Shown here one piece after another: positions 19,784 through 30,094 of a stretch of DNA of 64,000 bases. Origin of the DNA: Marinobacter salinisoli (GTDB lineage Bacteria; Pseudomonadota; Gammaproteobacteria; Pseudomonadales; Oleiphilaceae); contig NZ_CP071247.1 of the NCBI RefSeq assembly GCF_017301335.1, forward strand, positions 2,294,001-2,358,000, written 5' to 3'. The position numbers were made by a program, and so were the translations under genes. The first letter of the stretch is position 1. Each line of letters starts with the position of its first letter. The notes under the pieces were generated by a model. It was given only the letters and a program-made list of their open reading frames with translations, was not told the DNA's origin and did no database searches.

Positions 19784-20662
19784 ATGATTACGGGTAGCCT
19801 TGTTGCACTGGTCACGCCCATGTTTCCGGACGGTGAAATTCACTGGGAGGAGCTGGACAGGCTGGTGGACTTCCATATCGAAAATGGCACCCATGGCATC
19901 GTGGCTGTGGGCACCACCGGTGAATCTGCAACCCTGGATCCGAAAGAACATTGTCGGGTCATTGGCCACATCATAAAACGTGTCGATAAACGCATTCCTG
20001 TTATCGCCGGAACCGGTGGTAACAGCACTCGTGAAGCAATCGAGCTGACGACCGAGGCCCACAAACTGGGGGCAGACGCATGCTTGCTGGTCGTGCCTTA
20101 CTACAACAAGCCGACTCAGGAAGGCCTGTATCAGCATTTCAAAACCATCGCGGAAGCGGTGCCGGGTATTAGCCAGATGCTGTACAACGTTCCGGGTCGC
20201 ACCGCCTGCGACATGCTGAACGAGACAGTTCTGCGTCTGGCCGATATTCCGAACATCGTTGGCATCAAGGATGCGACGGGCAACATCCCGCGCGGCGCCG
20301 AGCTGATCGAAGCCCTTGATGGCCGCCTGGCGGTGTATTCCGGGGATGATGCGACCGCTGCGGAACTGATGCTGGCCGGAGCCAAGGGTAATGTGTCCGT
20401 TACCGCCAACGTGGCGCCACGGGCGATGGCTCAGCTGTGTGAGGCCGCGATTGCGGGTAATCGTGAAGAGACCGAGCGCCTCAATGAGTTGCTGATGCCG
20501 CTGAATCGGAAATTGTTTCTCGAGGCCAACCCGATCCCTGTCAAATGGGCCCTTGGCCGCATGGGCATGATCAGTGCTGGCATTCGTCTTCCACTGACAC
20601 CGCTGAGCGAAAAATTCCACAGTGAGGTGGAAGACGCAATGAGAGCCTCAGGCGCGCTCTGA
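19784..20662 (+). CDS. dapA: 4-Hydroxy-tetrahydrodipicolinate synthase
   Basis: The 292-residue aldolase condenses pyruvate and aspartate semialdehyde in lysine and diaminopimelate synthesis. The Schiff-base lysine is Lys162 (GIKDATGN). Tyr134 and Arg139 in YNVPGRT match the active site, and GTTGES near residues 43-48 is the pyruvate-binding motif. bamC follows 37 bases later, as in many gammaproteobacteria. Confidence 0.96.
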   Translation: MITGSLVALVTPMFPDGEIHWEELDRLVDFHIENGTHGIVAVGTTGESATLDPKEHCRVIGHIIKRVDKRIPVIAGTGGNSTREAIELTTEAHKLGADACLLVVPYYNKPTQEGLYQHFKTIAEAVPGISQMLYNVPGRTACDMLNETVLRLADIPNIVGIKDATGNIPRGAELIEALDGRLAVYSGDDATAAELMLAGAKGNVSVTANVAPRAMAQLCEAAIAGNREETERLNELLMPLNRKLFLEANPIPVKWALGRMGMISAGIRLPLTPLSEKFHSEVEDAMRASGAL

Positions 20663-20699
20663 GCTGTCTGACTTGGCCCTTTATCTCCGGAGTAATTTG

Positions 20700-21800
20700 A
20701 TGTCGGTTCTTTCTGGAACCCGTAACGATCTATTGCCAAAATCCAGGACGCTCGTGACCGGAATGCTGCTGACCAGCGTGGCGCTTTCCGGTTGCGGTCT
20801 GATGGATGACCGTTCCGAACAATACGTATCTGCGCAGGAGCTGCCGCCGCTGCAGTTGCCAGAGGGCGCCGATTCATCGCGTATCAGCCAGACGATGCCG
20901 ATTCGGGATGTCAGTGTGGCTGACGCCAGCAAGTTCTACCCGTCCGACCTCCCTGAGCCTCCCGATATGACCTCCGAAATCCTGGAGGAAAACTATGTGG
21001 TCGAAGAGCTTGATGGACGGGCCTGGCTGCTGGTGAATGATGTTCCCGGTCGGCTTTGGCCGGCGACCAACGCCTATATGATTGATCGCGGGCTGGGTGT
21101 GAGCGTTGATGATCCGCAACAGGGGCTGTTGCAAAGCGAGCTGCTGAACTTCAGCAAGCGTGCCCGTGAACTGGCTGAGCTCTCAGACGACGCCGGCGCC
21201 GACGAGGCAAGGCTTGTACTGCAGGTCAGAATGATTCCGGGTGTACGCCGCAAGACAACGGAAATCCAGGTGCGGAGACTGGAGGCGGGGTCCGAAGCTG
21301 GTACCCTGATCCCGTGGAGCCAGGCCGCGGCACCGTCGGACGAAGAGCTGGCCGTGCAGAAACGTGTGTTAGCCGATATGGCCGATTTCCTGAAGGGTAG
21401 GGACGAGCAAAAGTCCTTCTCAAGGGCGGCGTCGGGCATCGTCAGTGAGCCTCGGGTTAAGCTTGTGTCTGAAGGCGAGCAAGCGGTCGCGATCCGGATG
21501 GATCTGGACTACGGGCGTTCCTGGGCAGAAATGCGCCGGGCCCTGTCCGAAGCGGGTGTTGATGTTGTCGATCTGAACCGAAGCGACGGGTGGTTCCATG
21601 TCGATTTCCGTACTGAGGACGAGCGTGACTCCGGTTGGTTCGGCTGGTTCGGTGACAGCAGCGAACCGGAGCATACCCACACGCTCAGGCTGGATGAAGC
21701 GCCTGAAGTGGTGGTCGTGACGGCTGCTCAGGAAGCGAACTTTGATGGCGAGCGAGACGCCGCCGATCTGTTGGGTCAGCTGTTCGAATACCTTTATTAG
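20700..21800 (+). CDS. bamC: Outer-membrane assembly lipoprotein BamC
   Basis: The 366-residue lipoprotein is an accessory of the BAM complex that inserts beta-barrels. The lipobox VALSGC places the lipidated cysteine at residue 32. The mature part starts with the unstructured BamD-binding segment and contains two helix-grip domains. The ATG at 20700 has CCGGAG eight bases upstream. The frame opens nine codons earlier with a TTG but without a binding site. It sits in the conserved order dapA-bamC-purC. Confidence 0.92.
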   Translation: MSVLSGTRNDLLPKSRTLVTGMLLTSVALSGCGLMDDRSEQYVSAQELPPLQLPEGADSSRISQTMPIRDVSVADASKFYPSDLPEPPDMTSEILEENYVVEELDGRAWLLVNDVPGRLWPATNAYMIDRGLGVSVDDPQQGLLQSELLNFSKRARELAELSDDAGADEARLVLQVRMIPGVRRKTTEIQVRRLEAGSEAGTLIPWSQAAAPSDEELAVQKRVLADMADFLKGRDEQKSFSRAASGIVSEPRVKLVSEGEQAVAIRMDLDYGRSWAEMRRALSEAGVDVVDLNRSDGWFHVDFRTEDERDSGWFGWFGDSSEPEHTHTLRLDEAPEVVVVTAAQEANFDGERDAADLLGQLFEYLY

Positions 21801-21849
21801 ATTCAGTTACTGCGTGCCCGATGCGAACTCGGGGCACTGGAGATTTTCG

Positions 21850-22563
21850 ATGGAAAAGCGCGAAGAGCTATACGCCGGCAAAGCCAAGTCTGTGTTCAAG
21901 ACCGATGATCCAAACCTGTTCGTTCTCGAGTTCAGGGACGATACGTCAGCGTTTGACGGTGAAAAGAAGGAGCAGCTGCAACGAAAGGGCATGGTGAACA
22001 ACAAGTTCAATGCCTTCATTATGGAGAAGCTTGAGGCAGCGGGGGTTCCTACCCATTTTGAGGGTCTGCTGTCGGATACCGAATCGCTGGTCAAAAATCT
22101 GGATATGATTCCGGTTGAATGCGTGGTGAGAAATATTTCCGCCGGTAGCCTGTGTCGTCGCCTGGGCGTCGAAGAAGGCAAGGAATTGACGCCTCCCACC
22201 TTCGAGCTCTTCCTGAAAGATGATGCTCTGCATGACCCGATGGTCAACGAGTCGCTGGCGGTCAGTTTTGGCTGGGCCTCCGCTGACGAGCTGGCTCGTA
22301 TGAAAGAGTTAACCTACCAGGTGAATGATGTGCTCAAAGCTTTGTTCGACCAGGCCGGAATGCTGCTGGTTGACTACAAGCTCGAGTTTGGTCGCAGCGC
22401 TGGCAAGGTCGTGCTGGGAGATGAGTTCAGCCCTGATGGGTGTCGAATCTGGGACAAAGAGACCCGGAAAAAAATGGATAAGGATCGTTTTCGCCAGGGA
22501 CTTGGTGAAGTCATTGAGACCTACGAGGAGGTTGGACGCCGTCTGGGTATTCAGTTCGACTGA
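21850..22563 (+). CDS. purC: Phosphoribosylaminoimidazole-succinocarboxamide synthase
   Basis: The 237-residue SAICAR synthetase joins aspartate to CAIR in purine synthesis. It begins [13 protein letters not shown], contains the family segment [11 protein letters not shown] near residues 94-104, and has the expected length. The ATG at 21850 has TGGAG eight bases upstream. The longer frame from 21742 overlaps bamC and has no family similarity. Confidence 0.96.
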   Translation: MEKREELYAGKAKSVFKTDDPNLFVLEFRDDTSAFDGEKKEQLQRKGMVNNKFNAFIMEKLEAAGVPTHFEGLLSDTESLVKNLDMIPVECVVRNISAGSLCRRLGVEEGKELTPPTFELFLKDDALHDPMVNESLAVSFGWASADELARMKELTYQVNDVLKALFDQAGMLLVDYKLEFGRSAGKVVLGDEFSPDGCRIWDKETRKKMDKDRFRQGLGEVIETYEEVGRRLGIQFD

Positions 22564-22598
22564 ACCTCGCAATTAAAAACAAGCGAAAAGGATTTGTT

Positions 22599-23342
22599 AT
22601 GCGTAAGTTGATGGTAGTGGCGGCCGGAACGGTTCTTCTGGCGTCTCATCAGGTCCATGCGGACGTTGTCGGACTTGGCGCAAACGTGAGTTACTGGGAT
22701 TCAGGGCTTTCCGGCCAGGCTGCGAGCGGAAATGATCTGGTTGACGTTGAGAATGACCTCAATCTTGAGAGTGATTCCAATGCAAATACCTCTCTGTATT
22801 TGGAACATCCGATCCCTGTTCTTCCAAACGTTCGTCTGAACTACACTTTAATACAGCTTGATGGGCGAGGAAGTCTGTCTGCAGATTTCGATGGTATCGA
22901 TATCGGTGGTGTGGGTGGCGCGGATGTGCGGTCGGAACTTGATCTCGAACAGTTGGATCTGACCTTGTATTACGAGGTGTTGGATAACTGGGTAAACCTT
23001 GACCTGGGTATCACCGCACGGGATCTCTCCGGTGAACTGCTGGTTCAGCAGGTTGCGGGTACCGGCGTCAGTGAAACCGAGATAGATGCTGTAATCCCAA
23101 TGGGTTACCTGGCTGCGCGCTTCGACCTGCCGTTTAGTGGCGTTTCCGTGGGCGCTGAAGGCAATATCATTAGCTACGATGGCGACTCTGTACATGATTT
23201 TAACGCCTACGGTCAGTACGAGATCGCGGTGCTTCAGTTCAGAGCAGGCTACCGTAACATGGCGATCGATTACGAAGATGGCGGCGATAGGCTGGATGTA
23301 GAGCTGGATGGGCCATTTTTCAGCGCCGGCGTTGTGTTCTGA
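22599..23342 (+). CDS. Outer-membrane beta-barrel protein, TIGR04219-like
   Basis: The 247-residue protein has a signal peptide with likely cleavage after HAD near residue 22. The mature protein is built of alternating beta-strands with aromatic residues and ends in a phenylalanine (GVVF), the usual C-terminal signal for BAM insertion. Strand-rich repeats with Asp/Gly turns are seen throughout. It resembles the TIGR04219 outer-membrane family, whose function is unknown. An AAAAGG precedes the ATG. The epimerase gene starts 13 bases after its stop. Confidence 0.7.
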   Translation: MRKLMVVAAGTVLLASHQVHADVVGLGANVSYWDSGLSGQAASGNDLVDVENDLNLESDSNANTSLYLEHPIPVLPNVRLNYTLIQLDGRGSLSADFDGIDIGGVGGADVRSELDLEQLDLTLYYEVLDNWVNLDLGITARDLSGELLVQQVAGTGVSETEIDAVIPMGYLAARFDLPFSGVSVGAEGNIISYDGDSVHDFNAYGQYEIAVLQFRAGYRNMAIDYEDGGDRLDVELDGPFFSAGVVF

Positions 23343-23355
23343 GGAGAGAGAAACG

Positions 23356-24363
23356 TTGAAGATTCTCGTTACGGGAACAGCGGGCTTCATTGGCTCACAC
23401 CTTGCGCACCGGTTATTAGACCGGGGTGATGAGGTTATCGGTGTTGATAACGTCAATGACTACTATGACGTTAGCCTGAAAGAGGCCCGATTGGCGCGGT
23501 TAACGTGCCGGTCCGGATTCACCGAGGTGCGTCAGGATGTGGCGGATCGAAGTGTCATGGACGCGCTGTTTGCGGAACATAAGCCGGAGCGGGTGGTTCA
23601 CCTGGCCGCACAGGCCGGGGTTCGCTACTCCCTGGAGAATCCTCATGCCTATGTTGACGCCAACCTTGTAGGCTTTATGAACATCCTGGAAGGTTGTCGT
23701 CACCATGGCGTAAAGCATCTGGTCTATGCATCCAGCAGTTCGGTCTACGGTGCGAACGAGTCCATGCCGTTTTCCGTGCACGACAACGTCGACCATCCCC
23801 TGAGTCTGTACGCGGCCTCCAAGAAGGCCAATGAACTGATGGCACACACATACAGCCATCTGTATAACCTCCCTACCACCGGTTTGCGTTTCTTCACCGT
23901 CTACGGACCCTGGGGGCGGCCGGATATGGCCCTGTTCATCTTCACCAAGAAGATACTGGCCGGGGAGCCCATCGACGTGTTTAACCATGGCCACCATAAG
24001 CGGGACTTCACCTATATCGACGATATCGTTGAGGGCGTGGTGCGGACGCTGGACCATGTGGCGGAGCCGAACCTGGACTGGTCTGGCGAAACGCCTGATC
24101 CGGGTACATCAAAAGCGCCTTACCGGCTTTACAATATCGGCAGTAACAACCCGGTCGAGCTATCCCGCTTTATCGAAATCATAGAGGAGCGGGTGGGCAA
24201 AAAGGCTCAGAAAAACCTGCTGCCCATGCAGCCCGGTGATGTCCCAGCTACTTACGCGAATGTCGACGATCTCATTACGGATGTGGGGTACAAGCCCGAC
24301 ACATCGGTTGAAGATGGGATAGCGAAGTTCGTCGACTGGTATCGCGACTTCTATAAGCTCTGA
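23356..24363 (+). CDS. NAD-dependent epimerase, UDP-glucuronate 4-epimerase type
   Basis: The 335-residue short-chain dehydrogenase matches the CapI/GAE type that interconverts UDP-glucuronate and UDP-galacturonate. The Rossmann motif GTAGFIG starts the protein, [16 protein letters not shown] is the subfamily signature, and the catalytic Tyr and Lys lie in YAASKKANE. The start is a TTG at 23356 with GGAGAGAG upstream. The open frame before it overlaps the previous gene. It would use the product of ugd, which suggests a role in uronic acids of surface polysaccharides. Exact substrate is inferred. Confidence 0.88.
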   Translation: MKILVTGTAGFIGSHLAHRLLDRGDEVIGVDNVNDYYDVSLKEARLARLTCRSGFTEVRQDVADRSVMDALFAEHKPERVVHLAAQAGVRYSLENPHAYVDANLVGFMNILEGCRHHGVKHLVYASSSSVYGANESMPFSVHDNVDHPLSLYAASKKANELMAHTYSHLYNLPTTGLRFFTVYGPWGRPDMALFIFTKKILAGEPIDVFNHGHHKRDFTYIDDIVEGVVRTLDHVAEPNLDWSGETPDPGTSKAPYRLYNIGSNNPVELSRFIEIIEERVGKKAQKNLLPMQPGDVPATYANVDDLITDVGYKPDTSVEDGIAKFVDWYRDFYKL

Positions 24364-24381
24364 TCGTTCAGAGCCATGCTC

Positions 24382-25200
24382 TCAGCTTTCGCTGGTGCTA
24401 CTCAGATGGCTGGGTAATGCCAGCGCCACACGCTTGCGCGTCAGCGGGCAGTCAAATTCGAGGTAGCAGGCGGTCAGTTGCAGGCAACGGTCGGCAGCCT
24501 TGCCATACAGCCGGTCGCCAATAATTGGATGGCCGAGGGAGGCCAGGTGCTTTCTTATCTGATGTTTTCTCCCGGTCTCTATGTCCACGCTCACCAGGGT
24601 TGTTTGATCTGCGTCGTCCACTGACAGCGTGCTCACGCGGCTGATAGCTGCTTTACCGTCAATTTTCTGATCAATAAGAAGGTCATCTGCGATGAGGTGG
24701 CCGGCAACCCTGGCTTGATAGCGCTTGGTCATCTGCCGCTCCGAAAAGCGTTTGGATAATGCGCCTGCCGATTTGCCGTCGTGGGCAATCAGCATCAGCC
24801 CGGAGGCGTCAGCGTCCAGTCGGTGAATCAGATAGCAGTCTCGCTGCAGTTCCTTTTCCGCCCAGCGAAGCAGGCTGCAGTGGTCGCCCCATTCCGAGCC
24901 CTGTGACAACATCCCGTGAGGCTTGAACCAGGCGGAGTAGCGTTTGTAATCCGCGATCAGCTGCGCCGGGGGTGGTGTCCGAGCAAGGACTTGCGCGTCG
25001 TAGAAGAGTTCCAGGCGCGTGCCGGCTGTCACTTCCCGCTTTGCCTTCCGTAGTCGAACGCGTTTGCCTTTGTGCGTCCACCAGCAGGCACCTTTGGCCA
25101 TCGCGTCCTTGATCCGCTGTTTAGGGAGGTCGGAGGCAGCGCTGAGTACGTCAACCGCTGGCTGAGTGTGGTCGGCGGTAACATCGATGATGGTTTTCAT
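24382..25200 (-). CDS. RluA-family pseudouridine synthase
   Basis: The 272-residue enzyme isomerises uridine to pseudouridine in rRNA or tRNA. The catalytic motif HRLDADASGLML is present, with its aspartate in the usual place. The N-terminus resembles a reduced S4-like RNA-binding segment. The start MKTIID at 25200 was chosen because the frame upstream runs through the terminator and the tRNA-Val gene. The target site is unknown. It lies directly behind tRNA-Val, separated by a terminator-like hairpin. Confidence 0.9.
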   Translation of the reverse strand: MKTIIDVTADHTQPAVDVLSAASDLPKQRIKDAMAKGACWWTHKGKRVRLRKAKREVTAGTRLELFYDAQVLARTPPPAQLIADYKRYSAWFKPHGMLSQGSEWGDHCSLLRWAEKELQRDCYLIHRLDADASGLMLIAHDGKSAGALSKRFSERQMTKRYQARVAGHLIADDLLIDQKIDGKAAISRVSTLSVDDADQTTLVSVDIETGRKHQIRKHLASLGHPIIGDRLYGKAADRCLQLTACYLEFDCPLTRKRVALALPSHLSSTSES

Positions 25201-25228
25201 GGGCGGGTTCCGGAAAGGGGCCGGACAT

Positions 25229-25269
25229 AAAAAAAGCCAGCTCCTACGTTTCCGTAGTTCACTGACTTT
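25229..25269 (-). terminator. Terminator hairpin between tRNA-Val and the pseudouridine synthase gene
   Basis: On the minus strand the arms AAGTCAGT...ACTACG and CGTAG..GCTGGCTT enclose GAAA and run into seven Ts (25229-25235). It ends the tRNA-Val transcript and lies only 28 bases before the next start codon. Confidence 0.8.
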
Positions 25270-25280
25270 CGATGCGGGAT

Positions 25281-25357
<77 letters not shown>

Positions 25358-25575
25358 ATCCCGTAACGCGGACGCACTATACTGATTCTCCATTTTTCGG
25401 TCAACAACTTTTTGGCTCATTGGCGCTGACGGGCTAGCTGCTTTCGATCCACCATGGGCTGAGGGTAAATTGCGCGGCGAGGTTACATTTGGTTCAGAAT
25501 TCAGTATGTTGTGGATACAGGATCGAATGATCGAGCGGACCTGCCCGGGTCCGCGAACTTTGAGAGGCAGTAGAA

Positions 25576-25992
25576 ATGCGCTACCTGCAAACCTTCAATC
25601 GCCGTCTTCGTCAGGTTCGGGAATCTGGCCGGCTTTCTCACTGGGATGTGGCCCAGCTGTGCGGCGTCGACGAGGCTCGGGTGAAGAGCTGGGAATCGGG
25701 TGATGCTCGGCAACGCAGCTATCCTGGGGTCACAGAGTTACTGGATTTCTGTATCAAGACCGAAACGCCACTTGAAGACGTGCTGGATCTTGAGGAACCA
25801 GGCGGAGATGGTCAGCTTGAATTGCCGGGCCTGGCGTTCAGTAACAGCGACGATCTGTTCGAGGCGCTCAAAGAGCTGGAGCTGGAAATCAATCGGGTTC
25901 AGCTGACCGACGAGGAGGCGGCGTTGGTGCGCCGGTTCCGTAAAGCTTCTGACAAGAACCGGCGCCAAGTTTTGCAACTACTGGGGCGTTAG
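25576..25992 (+). CDS. XRE-family helix-turn-helix regulator
   Basis: The 138-residue protein has an N-terminal Cro/CI-type helix-turn-helix at about residues 6-65 (RLRQVRESGRLSHWDVAQLCGVDEARVKSWE, here in two parts). An acidic linker rich in Leu and Glu follows, then a short C-terminal helical region. Its target genes are unknown. It converges on galU with a 14-base gap that holds only a weak GC-rich hairpin. There is no sign of a toxin partner. Confidence 0.8.
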   Translation: MRYLQTFNRRLRQVRESGRLSHWDVAQLCGVDEARVKSWESGDARQRSYPGVTELLDFCIKTETPLEDVLDLEEPGGDGQLELPGLAFSNSDDLFEALKELELEINRVQLTDEEAALVRRFRKASDKNRRQVLQLLGR

Positions 25993-26006
25993 AGCGCCCT
26001 GGCGAT

Positions 26007-26843
26007 CTACTTTCCTTTCTTGTACACGTTTTCGTACACGTAGTTGGTGGCCTCTACGAAGCCATCAATGCTTCCGCAGTCAAACCGACGACCTTTGAAC
26101 TGGTACGCCAGCACGCATCCGTTTTTGGCTTGCTGGAGCAGGGCGTCGGTAATTTGAACTTCGCCATTCTTACCTGCTGGGGTGTTTTCGATAATCTCGA
26201 AAATATCCGGTGTCAGGATGTATCGCCCAATGATCGCCAGGTTGCTGGGCGCGTCCTCTGGCGCGGGCTTTTCCACCATATCGGTGATGCGGTACAGGCC
26301 GTCTTTCATCGGCTCGCCGGCGATCACGCCATACTTGTGCGTCTCATCCTCTGGTACTTCTTCAATAGCGACAATCGAGCAGCGGAACTGGTTGTAGAGC
26401 TTGACCATCTGGGCCAGAACACCGTCCTCACCTTCGGGACCCATGCAGAAGTCATCGGCCAGCACCACGGCAAAAGGGTTGTCACCGATCAGGTTGCGTC
26501 CAGTGAGAATGGCGTGTCCGAGGCCTTTCATCTCGTTTTGACGGGTAAAGGCGAAGGAGTTGTGGTTAATCAGATCCCGGATTGAGGACAGGAGGTCTTC
26601 CTTGCCGGAGCCCGCAATCTGGTGCTCAAGCTCGTAGCTGATGTCGAAGTGATCCTCAATGGCCCGCTTGCCACGCCCGGTCACAAAGCCGAATTCATGA
26701 ACGCCTGCTTCCGAGGCTTCTTCCACCCCGTATTGCACCAGCGGTTTGTTCACAATCGGGAGTATTTCCTTGGGCATGGCCTTGGTGGCAGGAAGAAAGC
26801 GTGTGCCGTAGCCGGCTACCGGAAACAGGCATTTCTTAATCAT
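26007..26843 (-). CDS. galU: UTP-glucose-1-phosphate uridylyltransferase
   Basis: The 278-residue enzyme makes UDP-glucose from UTP and glucose 1-phosphate. The nucleotide-binding N-terminus PVAGYGTRFLPATKAMPKEILPI is complete, and the VLADDF segment carries the metal-binding aspartate. Length is usual, and GAGGG lies eight bases before the ATG. The product feeds galE and ugd at the start of the window. Confidence 0.96.
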   Translation of the reverse strand: MIKKCLFPVAGYGTRFLPATKAMPKEILPIVNKPLVQYGVEEASEAGVHEFGFVTGRGKRAIEDHFDISYELEHQIAGSGKEDLLSSIRDLINHNSFAFTRQNEMKGLGHAILTGRNLIGDNPFAVVLADDFCMGPEGEDGVLAQMVKLYNQFRCSIVAIEEVPEDETHKYGVIAGEPMKDGLYRITDMVEKPAPEDAPSNLAIIGRYILTPDIFEIIENTPAGKNGEVQITDALLQQAKNGCVLAYQFKGRRFDCGSIDGFVEATNYVYENVYKKGK

Positions 26844-27133
26844 CTGAATATCCCTCTGGTCCTTGTCAGTGAGTAAGCAGCAAAACTGCTTTTCTGAAAT
26901 TCATTCACGAATTGTGCCGAGTGTAGCCAAGTTGGTTCCGGATGTGGACCGCTGCATCTTTTTATGTCGAATCATGGCTGAACTTTGCGCAAATAATGCC
27001 AAGTTAATCAATTTGTTATTTTTGGAAAGCAGCTCTGGTTTTGCGACCGTGCAGCCAATAGATTGCAGCCTGGTTGGTTTTTGAACAGTTCTGCGCGAAC
27101 TCGTGCAGGCAGGTCGCTAAATCAGGAAGGCGT

Positions 27134-28240
27134 GTGAAGACAGTTGCAGTCATGGCACTTGTTTGGTGCATCATCTCGGGGCAGGCATGGGCGACGCCGT
27201 CAAACGACGGTCTCCCAAAGTGGCTGCAGTCCCGGATCGAGCTTTCCGGCGCCTCCGAGAAAAACAGCGACGAGTTTAATGGTCACGTTAAACTGAATAC
27301 TCGAGGTCTCTTTTTCACCGATCATGTGTTCGGGGTTAAGTTCCAGAACGGTGTCAGCCGCCTGGCGGATCAGGATTCCGATAACCTCGGCTTCAGTTAT
27401 GGCTTTCCGGTGGGCGATACGCGGGTTGGCGTTGAGATGCTTCGGCGTGACCATCGGGGCGATACCACCTCCGGTGGTGAGCGTTTTAACCAGAGTCAGG
27501 ACAAGAAAGCGCTTGCAGTGTCTGTGTCCCGTTCTTTGTTCTCCTGGAGGGATGTTCGCTTCAAGACCATTATTCGTCATGCCAGTGAATACGAGGAGCG
27601 ATTCGAGGCAGGGCACTGGGACGAAAGCGCCAGCGAGGAGCGCTCATCCATGACGTTGGATGCCAGTGGGAAGCGGGAGCTTGCGGCCGGATTTGAAGCC
27701 AGTGCGCGTCTTGCCTTGTCGGCTGGTTCCGAGTTCCACCAGGTTGAAGACACTGCTGGGGTGGACGAGTCATCTGCGGTGTTTCAGAAAGCGTCCTTGT
27801 CTTCCTCAATTCGTCGCCCGCTGCGCAACTGGTTGTTTGCGCTTGATGGTCATTACCAGTTCGCGCCGTCTGAGTTGCCAGCCAGTGAAAATGTTGTGGT
27901 GGCATCGTCGTCTATGATCTCCGGATTCAACGGCAGTTCGTTGTCGAGTCCGGATGGCGGTTGGCTGAAACTGAAGGCGGATAGTCCACAGTTCCGGCTT
28001 CCCGGCGCTGAAGGGGTTCAAAGTCGGGTGCAGCTGGCTGCGCTGCGCGGCTGGGTTCCGGGTAAAGAGGCCAACTCCGGTGAATTTGGCCGGGCCAGCG
28101 CGGTTGAAGCCTCGCTGCAGTTTGAAACGCGCAGCGTTCAGACCAACCTGTCTGTGGGTCGTTTGGTTGAGACAACCGGCGATTCCGTCGAGCGGCCAGA
28201 GTCTCCAGACGTTTCCTTCTCGGTTCGCGTCGCTCTCTAA
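27134..28240 (+). CDS. Outer-membrane barrel resembling TpsB (FhaC/ShlB) without POTRA domains
   Basis: The 368-residue protein has a signal peptide ending near SGQAWA, and the mature part is made almost wholly of beta-strand-like segments. Near residues 255-285 the segment MISGFNGSSLSSPDGGWLK resembles the loop-6 motif of two-partner secretion transporters (VRGF...SLSG..G), with Arg replaced by Ser. No POTRA domain fits in the roughly 25 residues before the barrel, and no secreted partner gene is adjacent. The start is a GTG with AGGAAGG upstream. The family link is inferred from pattern only, and a plain porin-like protein is the alternative. Confidence 0.5.
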   Translation: MKTVAVMALVWCIISGQAWATPSNDGLPKWLQSRIELSGASEKNSDEFNGHVKLNTRGLFFTDHVFGVKFQNGVSRLADQDSDNLGFSYGFPVGDTRVGVEMLRRDHRGDTTSGGERFNQSQDKKALAVSVSRSLFSWRDVRFKTIIRHASEYEERFEAGHWDESASEERSSMTLDASGKRELAAGFEASARLALSAGSEFHQVEDTAGVDESSAVFQKASLSSSIRRPLRNWLFALDGHYQFAPSELPASENVVVASSSMISGFNGSSLSSPDGGWLKLKADSPQFRLPGAEGVQSRVQLAALRGWVPGKEANSGEFGRASAVEASLQFETRSVQTNLSVGRLVETTGDSVERPESPDVSFSVRVAL

Positions 28241-28263
28241 GTTGTTTTTTTATATTCCGGCTG

Positions 28264-28283
28264 GCGCCGCCCTATGGCGGCGT
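28264..28283 (+). terminator. GC-rich hairpin after the barrel gene
   Basis: The arms GCGCCGCC and GGCGGCGT enclose CTAT. No T-run follows, so termination by this hairpin alone is doubtful. Confidence 0.35.
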
Positions 28284-28340
28284 CTGTGCCTCATTCTTCA
28301 TCTATACTTTTCCCGCCCTTGTTCGCGCTTGTCGACCCAT

Positions 28341-28434
28341 TTGTTGACAAGCTGATTTCTGCTTCCCGTGATTTGTTGACAAAAACACATCCCAAGCGTA
28401 GTTTTCAGTCTGGATTTGCCATAATTGTTAACAA
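28341..28434 (+). promoter_or_regulatory. Operator array: three TTGTTRACAA palindromes
   Basis: TTGTTGACAA occurs at 28341-28350 and 28373-28382, and the perfect palindrome TTGTTAACAA at 28425-28434. The spacings of 32 and 52 bases are close to three and five helical turns. A half-site TTGTCGAC lies at 28329. The last copy touches the start codon of the GntR gene. The natural reading is binding by that regulator. Confidence 0.7.
28417..28425 (+). promoter_or_regulatory. Extended -10 promoter of the prp operon
   Basis: TGCCATAAT matches an extended -10 (TGnTATAAT with one mismatch). It would start transcription near 28432, inside the third palindrome and only about six bases before the ATG. 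An alternative -35 TTGACA lies inside the second palindrome (28376-28381). Confidence 0.5.
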
Positions 28435-28437
28435 AAA

Positions 28438-29118
28438 ATGTCTCAGTCAGCGATTCAGTCTCAAACGCGCGCAGATGAAGCCTTTGATTGTCTGCAAACG
28501 GCCATCGTAAAAGGGGATCTCGCACCGGGTGAAAAGATCGGGGAGGTCGAGCTCTGTTCTCGCTTCAATCTCACTCGTGGTCCGCTTCGGGAGGCCCTGG
28601 GGCGGCTCGAATCTCGTGGGCTTCTTGTTCGTCGGCCTCACGCCGGCGTTAAAGTCGTCTCCCTCAGTGCCGGTGAATTGCTCGAGCTTTACCGGATTCG
28701 TGAGGCTATGGAAGGGCTGGCGGCGCGTCAGGCGGCCGAGAGGATGACCGATGATGAAATCTCGGGCCTTCAGGCTACCTTGGACAGCCATGAGCGGATG
28801 ATTGACGAAGCCCAGGGGCAGGCTTACTACCAGGCTGAGGGCGATTACGATTTCCACCACCGAATTGCAACCGGCAGCCGAAACACCAAGCTGGCCCAAA
28901 TGCTGTTGGGCGATCTCTATTACATGGTGCGCATGTACCGTTATCGGTTAAGTACTTCCGCAGGGCGGCCGCATCTGGCGCTGGGAGAACATCGTCGCAT
29001 TGCAGAGGCGATTGCCCAGCGGGACGGCGAACTGGCGGAGTTCCTGATGAAGCGCCATATCAATGCCGCGCGCCAGAATATTGAGCAGAAAATCGAAGAA
29101 GGTGTCTTAACCATATAG
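28438..29118 (+). CDS. GntR-family (FCD) regulator of the methylcitrate operon
   Basis: The 226-residue regulator has a GntR winged helix at about residues 10-75 (GEVELCSRFNLTRGPLREALGRLESRGL). A C-terminal FCD ligand domain follows, with metal- or ligand-binding histidines in FHHRIATGS and LGEHRRI. It is the first gene before prpB, prpC, acnD and prpF and probably represses them in response to a methylcitrate-cycle metabolite. No ribosome-binding site precedes the ATG, which fits a leaderless or nearly leaderless mRNA. prpB starts 61 bases later with no palindrome of its own. Confidence 0.88.
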   Translation: MSQSAIQSQTRADEAFDCLQTAIVKGDLAPGEKIGEVELCSRFNLTRGPLREALGRLESRGLLVRRPHAGVKVVSLSAGELLELYRIREAMEGLAARQAAERMTDDEISGLQATLDSHERMIDEAQGQAYYQAEGDYDFHHRIATGSRNTKLAQMLLGDLYYMVRMYRYRLSTSAGRPHLALGEHRRIAEAIAQRDGELAEFLMKRHINAARQNIEQKIEEGVLTI

Positions 29119-29179
29119 AGGGGTTGGATTCGCTCACAGGGATCCGATTTGACCACAGAACAAACAAGAGGCTTACATC

Positions 29180-30067
29180 ATGTCAAATACACTGACTCCG
29201 GGCGCCCGCTTTCGGCAGGCGCTGAAAGACAATCAGCCCCTGCAGATTGTGGGAACCATCAACGCCTACGCCGCCATGATGGCCGAACGGGTTGGTCATC
29301 AGGCGATTTATCTGTCTGGCGGTGGGGTGGCCAATGCCTCTTACGGCCTGCCGGATCTGGGTATGACCACCATGAACGATGTTGTTGAGGATGTTCGCCG
29401 TATCACGGCCGCCACGGATTTGCCGCTGTTGGTGGATATCGACACCGGTTGGGGTGGTGCGTTCAATATTGCCAGAACCATTCGCGAGATGGAGCGTGCC
29501 GGCGCGGCTGCCGTTCACATTGAAGACCAAGTGGCGCAGAAGCGTTGCGGGCATCGACCGAATAAAGAGATTGTGTCGAAAGAAGAAATGGTTGACCGGA
29601 TCAAGGCCGCAGCCGATGCCCGGCAAGATCAGGACTTTTTCATCATGGCTCGCACTGACGCGTTTCAGAAGGAAGGGCTCGAAGCCGCGATTGACCGGGC
29701 TAAAGCCTGTATTGAAGCCGGTGCCGACGGCATTTTCGCCGAAGCGGTGCATGAGCTAACCGATTACCGGGCGTTCGCGGATGCGCTGGATGTGCCCATC
29801 CTCGCCAATATCACCGAGTTTGGTGCCACACCGCTGTATAACCGCAAAGAACTGGCAGAGGCCGGTGCCGGTATGGTGCTGTATCCGCTCAGTGCGTTCC
29901 GGGCGATGAACAAAGCGGCACTGACGGTGTATCAGAACATTCTGGAAAAAGGCGATCAAAAAGACGTGGTCGATCTGATGCAGACCCGTATGGAACTTTA
30001 TGATTTCCTGAACTACCACGAATTCGAGCAGAAGCTGGATCAGTTGTTTGCACAGAACAAGTCGTAA
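29180..30067 (+). CDS. prpB: 2-Methylisocitrate lyase
   Basis: The 295-residue enzyme splits 2-methylisocitrate into pyruvate and succinate, the last step of propionate breakdown. The active-site motif Lys121-Arg-Cys123-Gly-His125 is present and metal-binding acidic residues lie in VDIDTGWGG (86-88). Length is standard. It follows the GntR gene and precedes prpC by 27 bases. Confidence 0.96.
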   Translation: MSNTLTPGARFRQALKDNQPLQIVGTINAYAAMMAERVGHQAIYLSGGGVANASYGLPDLGMTTMNDVVEDVRRITAATDLPLLVDIDTGWGGAFNIARTIREMERAGAAAVHIEDQVAQKRCGHRPNKEIVSKEEMVDRIKAAADARQDQDFFIMARTDAFQKEGLEAAIDRAKACIEAGADGIFAEAVHELTDYRAFADALDVPILANITEFGATPLYNRKELAEAGAGMVLYPLSAFRAMNKAALTVYQNILEKGDQKDVVDLMQTRMELYDFLNYHEFEQKLDQLFAQNKS

Positions 30068-30094
30068 ACCACGAAAGATTGAGGGAGAGAGACG

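Noticed and set aside
25501..26585. XRE regulator with an adjacent toxin partner
   Set aside because: The neighbours are tRNA-Val and galU. The small frames between and opposite them show no toxin features.
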